From Zygnema cylindricum (Eukaryota > Streptophyta > Zygnematophyceae > Zygnematales > Zygnemataceae): DNA of 64,000 bases. The translations under genes and the position numbers were made by a program. Where the stretch lies: assembly GCA_037447655.1 (NCBI GenBank), contig JBBHKE010002422.1, positions 1-64,000 of the forward strand. The letters run 5' to 3'. The notes below the pieces were generated by a model. That model searched no databases. It was not told the origin of the DNA and saw only the letters and a list, made by a program, of their open reading frames with translations. Below, in pieces: positions 59,040 to 64,000 of this stretch (position 1 is the stretch's first letter; each line of letters starts with the position of its first letter).

Positions 59040-62000
59040 AAATAAGTACAATTAGTGAAAAAAATTGGATTTACATAAGATCTCAATGTCTATATGAAAA
59101 TCCTTCAGGAGGACTTTACTCATTAACCTTGATAAAACGGAGGCTAAATCTACCCAAAATACACCTAGAAAAATATCCAGTCTCCCTCCTCCCTTTCCAT
59201 CATGTAAGACAAATAGTTCTCAATGGGGATGGACAGAAAGACGGCCCGGGCACCCCAGGAGGTCAGTCTTGGACAATTGATTGACTTAAGTTTGATAACT
59301 CTTACTTCAAAGTAAGTCATTGAGACTTTGTGTTGCACTCAAAATTCCATTCATGTCTACTGGTATAAGTACAGTATTTGATTTATTTTCCTTGGAAAGG
59401 TTGTTTAAGCCTGGTCTTTCTAGCTTTTGTTTTTGTTTTTGGTTTTTTTTTTTTTTTTCATGACTCTTGACAAATGGACTATGCAGGATATCAAGGCAAG
59501 TAAGGATAAAGACTTACTTGTTCTTCCTACTGATACAGCTCTCTTTGACGACCCAAGTTTCAACGTGGGCCTTGACTCAAAATATATAGATTTTATATAT
59601 TGCTTAATGTGATTCAAACAGCTTAAGGAGGTTGAAAGAGCTTAAGGTGCTTAAGACTGCTTTCGTAAATTTAAACGGCTTAGGTTGATTTAAATAGCTT
59701 AAGGCGATTTTAGACAGCTTAAATCGATTGAAACAGCTTCAGGCGATTTGAACAGCTTATTATAGACACAGCCCATTACTTCACTAAAATTGATTTATTT
59801 CTAGAGTCTCCGGATTGAATCTCTTTGCTTTAGCACAAAGAGGACATTGACAACTTGTTCATTCTTTTTTATTTGGTTCTCCATTGCTTACCCTTTTGAA
59901 AGAACTGATTTATAACACATTTAAAAAAGAACTGAACTATAATACTTTTACAGAAGGACTGATTTATAATATCTATGCAAAAAACTGATTTATAAGTGGA
60001 CGTGAGGACAACAGTTGTTAGAATGTAGTGTGATTTTTTTTGTTTGTTTCGAAGAGTATCCAGAGAAATAACCGACTTGTAAGACCTACACGAAAGAAAG
60101 GAAATATAAGTAGAAGGTCGGTACAGCAGTCGTTAAGATTAAGTGTTAGTTTTTCCGTTTTTTTTCAGGTGTATGCTTATATAGAAGAATCTATTTATAA
60201 ATAGAACGTCGACACAACAGTCTTCAAGATTTAGTGTGAGTTTTTCTGTTTGTTTCCAGGTGTACGCAGAGAAAGATGCAGAGGATGAAAGAGGATGCAG
60301 CTCACAAGAAGCTTAGCGAATTAGGGTTTAAGTTCGAACCACCAGAGGTGTGTGTTTCTTTCTAAATCTTGTTTTTCTATTGTTGTTTTTTTATACTGTT
60401 ATCGTATAGTGAATAAGGGGCAAAGTTCGGCTGCTCAAGGTCTCTGTTTTTTTTCCATATCTTGTTATTCTATTGTCGTTGTTTCTATGTTGTTCTTGTA
60501 TTGGGTTTTCAGGAAGTTATTCTTCTCAAAGGAGGAGGTATGTTTTGCAAGTAGAATCACGGAAATATTTTATTGTGTTGTTGCAAGCACATGAGAGGTA
60601 CCTATTGTACCGTTTCTTAAAAAAAAAAAAAAAACCTTTTTAGCCTTTTTTTTGTACCTTTTATTGTACCTTTTATTATTATTATTATTATTTTTATTTG
60701 TAGGTGTTTCTGTTTAGAATGGAGTTACTTATATGAAGCGGATTCCTCATTGATTTGTTACTATTGTTTCTTTGACATGTTTCACAGGGGATCTCCATTA
60801 TCGAAGGTTTTCCAGAACTTTCCAAAGTGAGTATTGGTCCACTGGTTTTTCACTGCCTTTACTTAGCATTTTCTTATTAACTTATTTTCTTAATCTTCTT
60901 GTGTCTCGGTGTGATTCTTCGTGTTAGCCTTTTTTACAGTAGCTCCAATATAACATTTATGTCAGGGTTCAGCTTTAGAGGTTGTCACTTCGAATTTTTC
61001 AGTAATGACAAGCGGCTCCTTATACTTACAGATTATTCTTTGAACTTAGGCATGTCTCTCCCTCTCCCCCTCCTCCCTCTCACTCTCTCACTCTGCCTCT
61101 CTCCAACTCTCCACCCTCGACGAAGTCCAAAGAATGTAAGTAAAGGAGCGTCTAAATTTTCAGTAGAAACAAGGGACTCCTTTTCTGACAGAAGTATTTC
61201 TGGACTTAGTCGAAGGTGGAGTTAGAGAGGAGGCCGAGTGAGAGAGGAGGAGCGAGAGAGGGAGAGACGTACCTGAACTCAGCCATGATGCTTTGGACTC
61301 ACAACATTATGGGGTCTTTGCTTTCGCTATTGTTCCGTCTAGCAGAAAAGTCTAGACAAATGACAAGCCCTTATTTGTCTATTAGGAAAATTGAGGGTAC
61401 CAGCTGGAGTATGAAGACACCTTTTGTCTGGCAACAGAAATTTGAGCCTTCTGTAGGTGAGTGTGAAGCCGTATGTTCTTGTTTTGAAGAACGTCACGTC
61501 ACATAAACAATAGTGTAAGTGGAAGAGATTCCAACGAAATGGCAGGTTTATTCTTGCCAATTTGGGCGGTTTTATTTCCAAGAAATGATATGTGAGTCGG
61601 TTTCTCCACGGTCGTTACTTGGAAGTGTAATGTTATGGAGCACTTCTTCTGGTGGGAGCAGAGAATTTCTTTCTTTTTTTTTTCAAAATGAAGTGGCAAA
61701 GTTCAGTTTTATCTTTTTTTTTTGCAGGCAAAGGTTGATGAAATGAATGGAAACAGTTTTGGAGAAGGAGGACCGAGCAACTTCACCAATGTCGATTCAA
61801 AAACAGTCCAGGTAACTGTCCACTGGTTCATTTCCTCTTTCCCCTCTTTTTCCTCCTCTTTCTCCTCATCCTCCTTTTCCCCTTAGTATTTTTCCTCTTT
61901 GGTTTGCCTTTTTCCGTCCCTTTCCTACTCTCCTTCTCCTTTCTCGTCTTCTTATTCTTCTCTTCTCTTTCTTCTCCTTCTCCTTCTTCTCCCTTCTTTC

Positions 62001-62722
62001 TCCCTTTTCTCCTTCATCTCCTTCATCTCCTTTTTCTCCTTCTTCTTATTCTTCTTCTTCTTCTTCTCTCTTCTTTCTCCCTTTTTCTTGAATAAGCTAC
62101 TAGGTCCGAAGATGCGGTCATTTTTTCCTTCTCCGTCTTCACCGTCATCTTCCTTGTCCTCTCTGTTTTTTGCTTCTGTGCAATTGATTTTTAACTATTG
62201 TTGTGTGATTTGGACAGATTCCACTCGACATGCCTCGGAGGAGAACGCAATTTTCTTTCACTTGTAATTTGTGTGGAGTGCGGTCGACTCGTATGGTGAA
62301 CCCACTTGCCCTCGCTCGAGGAACCGTTTTTGTCCAGTGTGAGGGGTGCACTAAATTTCATCAAATTGTGGACAATCTAGGAGTACAACTTCAAAGTAGA
62401 GGATGAACTAAAACGCCAAGATACGCGTGTGGAAGAATGACTGGAGCACATTTTTGTTCGTCTCTTCGTTTCCAATTTTTTGCCCTTTTCATTTATTTAT
62501 TTTCGCTTTTGGCGCCTTACACAAGTGTTCTAAGCCACGAAGCCGTTGTTATGTTAATGATATTATATTTTGTGCAACAAGGTATAAGGTTTAGAAGATA
62601 CGTGTGTGTATTAGATTGTAATAATAGTTTTATTCGTTTTGTTCTCTATGTTAGCGGTTCTACTTCTGGTTTGACAGACACTCGGTGGTTGAGGTGCTGT
62701 ACTTGTATGTGTAGTTAAGTTT
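59040..62722 (+). pseudogene. Partial duplicate of the 3' half of the APX-DNL gene, inactivated
   Basis: This copies about 36310-39946, introns included, in the same orientation. Exon equivalents: 59237-59311, 59487-59564, 60260-60347, 60788-60826, 61728-61811, 62218 onward. Damage: a Trp codon became TGA at 59282-59284; the exon-10 copy is 88 instead of 105 bases (frameshift); an 11-base deletion near 62382 shifts the zinc-finger exon and gives a stop at 62404-62406, just after the VDNL motif. All APX exons before exon 8 are absent. The linker and zinc-finger exons keep their splice sites, and the four zinc-binding cysteines still encode in frame. It is read as a non-processed 3' partial duplication. 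Transcription of a short zinc-finger product cannot be excluded. Confidence 0.88.
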
Positions 62723-64000
62723 TGCTTCAAAAAAAGAAGTGGAATTGAGTACATGGAAGGAATAGAAAGGGAGTGAAGAATGGCCCATAAAAACAATCGA
62801 CAAATAATTGCAGTCCCCACATTTGTTAGATGAATTGTTGCATACGAGAAACATTCGGCTTGAGACGAGGGAAAATTTTGAAAAAACTGGTGATCTTTGT
62901 TACATTGCATGTCAGAAAATCGAACGTTTATCACAAAATATGAGCCAAAGTGCAAAAAACAGAAAAGTGAATGCTTATTTTTCTGTTATAAATCCATCCA
63001 TAATAGTGACATGTGTCTCATGCCAAAATGGAATTTAATATGTGAGTTTGCACCAAGCTGTGCATCTATATCTGAATATTTTATGTTTTTAGAAACGGTA
63101 TTCATCCCATTTCATGTCGTTCTTGACTAATGATGTCATTTACGGCACTTCTCAGCGACGCAAGTTAGTCAATGTGGTACACTTTTTTAATCCGATATTA
63201 TTTTTTGCCTGAGGGCATGTCCATTCTCACTAAATGCCACAGAAAACTCCCGAGATTTTGTCGTTGTTTGTGCAAATTAAATACTTGTTTGACATATTAT
63301 TAATGACACAATATTTGACACATTTTTCTTATGTTCATCGAATCAAATCAAATCAAAACATCTTTTTATTTCACCGAAAGTCATTCATCAAAATGTGAGA
63401 AGGTTTTTGCAAAAGTGAGCCATCCTTGTTATGTTGGTCAATCAGATCGAAAAAAAAAAAATCAATACTAGACTTACAATATATTTGGAATACAGAGAAA
63501 CCAGTCAGAAGATTCCCAAAAATATAAAAAACAAAAAAATAAACAAAAATGAATCAGAAATGAATACAACGGCGGAGAGATTTGCAGATTGTATAAAATA
63601 ACAAAAGAGACAATTGTCACTCAGGCTAGCACTCACGTTACCAGACGAGACTTTATTTTAAAATAACTTAATTAAAAAAACTTTATTTTGAATTAGACAG
63701 TCTGAAGGATTCAATCACAAAACCTTTTTGCAATGACTTTAAAAAAAAAAAAAAAAGTAAAGAATATTCAGTTATCAAGCCCATACCGATTAAAATACCG
63801 TTACAAAATAATACATTTCAAAGAAATTCAAATTAGCTATACTTTCTTTAGTACCATTTGTTAAGGGAAAAAAAAGGGGAGAGAGAAGAAATTCCAACAA
63901 TAAAAAAACTCAAATTTAAAATCCAAATGAAGCACATCTTGAAGCCAAATTATCGTCCCCTTTTACTCCTCCCCCTCCCCCTCCCCCTCACTATCTCTCC
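62723..64000. other. No gene seen at the right edge
   Basis: AT-rich sequence with A-runs, ending in a CTCCCC-rich tract (63955-64000). No exon or repeat terminus recognised. Confidence 0.5.

Noticed and set aside
1-64000. CRISPR arrays, operons, bacterial promoters or ribosome binding sites
   Set aside because: Spliced genes, snRNA and MITEs show eukaryotic nuclear DNA; no spaced direct-repeat array is present.

Overview
The window is nuclear DNA from a eukaryote, most likely a streptophyte (land plant or charophyte green alga). Three things point there: a 12-exon gene for a thylakoid-bound ascorbate peroxidase (APX) of the usual plant length, a U2 snRNA gene with a plant-type upstream element plus TATA, and GT-AG introns with T-rich tracts. 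The species cannot be named from the sequence. Gene models were assembled by hand from splice sites and reading phase; all exon joins stated were checked for frame.

Layout. 1-20,500 is gene-poor and full of small transposable elements, with a degraded ORF cluster (1,226-2,246), a possible 74-residue secreted peptide gene (5,173-5,397, minus), and two large inverted-repeat elements. 22,120-29,698 (minus) is an intact thylakoid APX gene. Head to head with it, 1.1 kb away, 30,828-39,629 (plus) is a second APX gene with matching exons 3-10, but its C-terminus is spliced in frame to a DNL-type zinc finger instead of a membrane anchor. 40,924-41,284 holds the last two exons of a cytosolic-type APX. 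42,643-42,838 (minus) is U2 snRNA. 42,970-54,190 is again packed with nested TA-flanked, Harbinger-like and long inverted-repeat elements. 54,749-57,031 (plus) is a four-exon CPYC glutaredoxin. 57,970-59,037 (minus) is a reverse transcriptase relic. 59,040-62,722 is a decayed second copy of the 3' half of the APX-DNL gene.

Functionally the recognisable genes form a redox cluster: H2O2 removal at the thylakoid and probably in the stroma, a cytosolic APX remnant, and a dithiol glutaredoxin. The APX-DNL fusion is the standout candidate for something undescribed. DNL zinc-finger proteins (Zim17/HEP family) are known as partners of organellar Hsp70; linking one to a peroxidase suggests a chaperone-coupled or redox-sensing peroxidase, which is inference.

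The repeats fall into families that can be told apart by target-site duplications: TA-flanked palindromic MITEs (about 20 copies), hAT-like elements with 8-bp duplications, PIF/Harbinger-like elements with TTA/TAA duplications, and three 1-2.5 kb foldback-like inverted repeats. No intact transposase was recognised.
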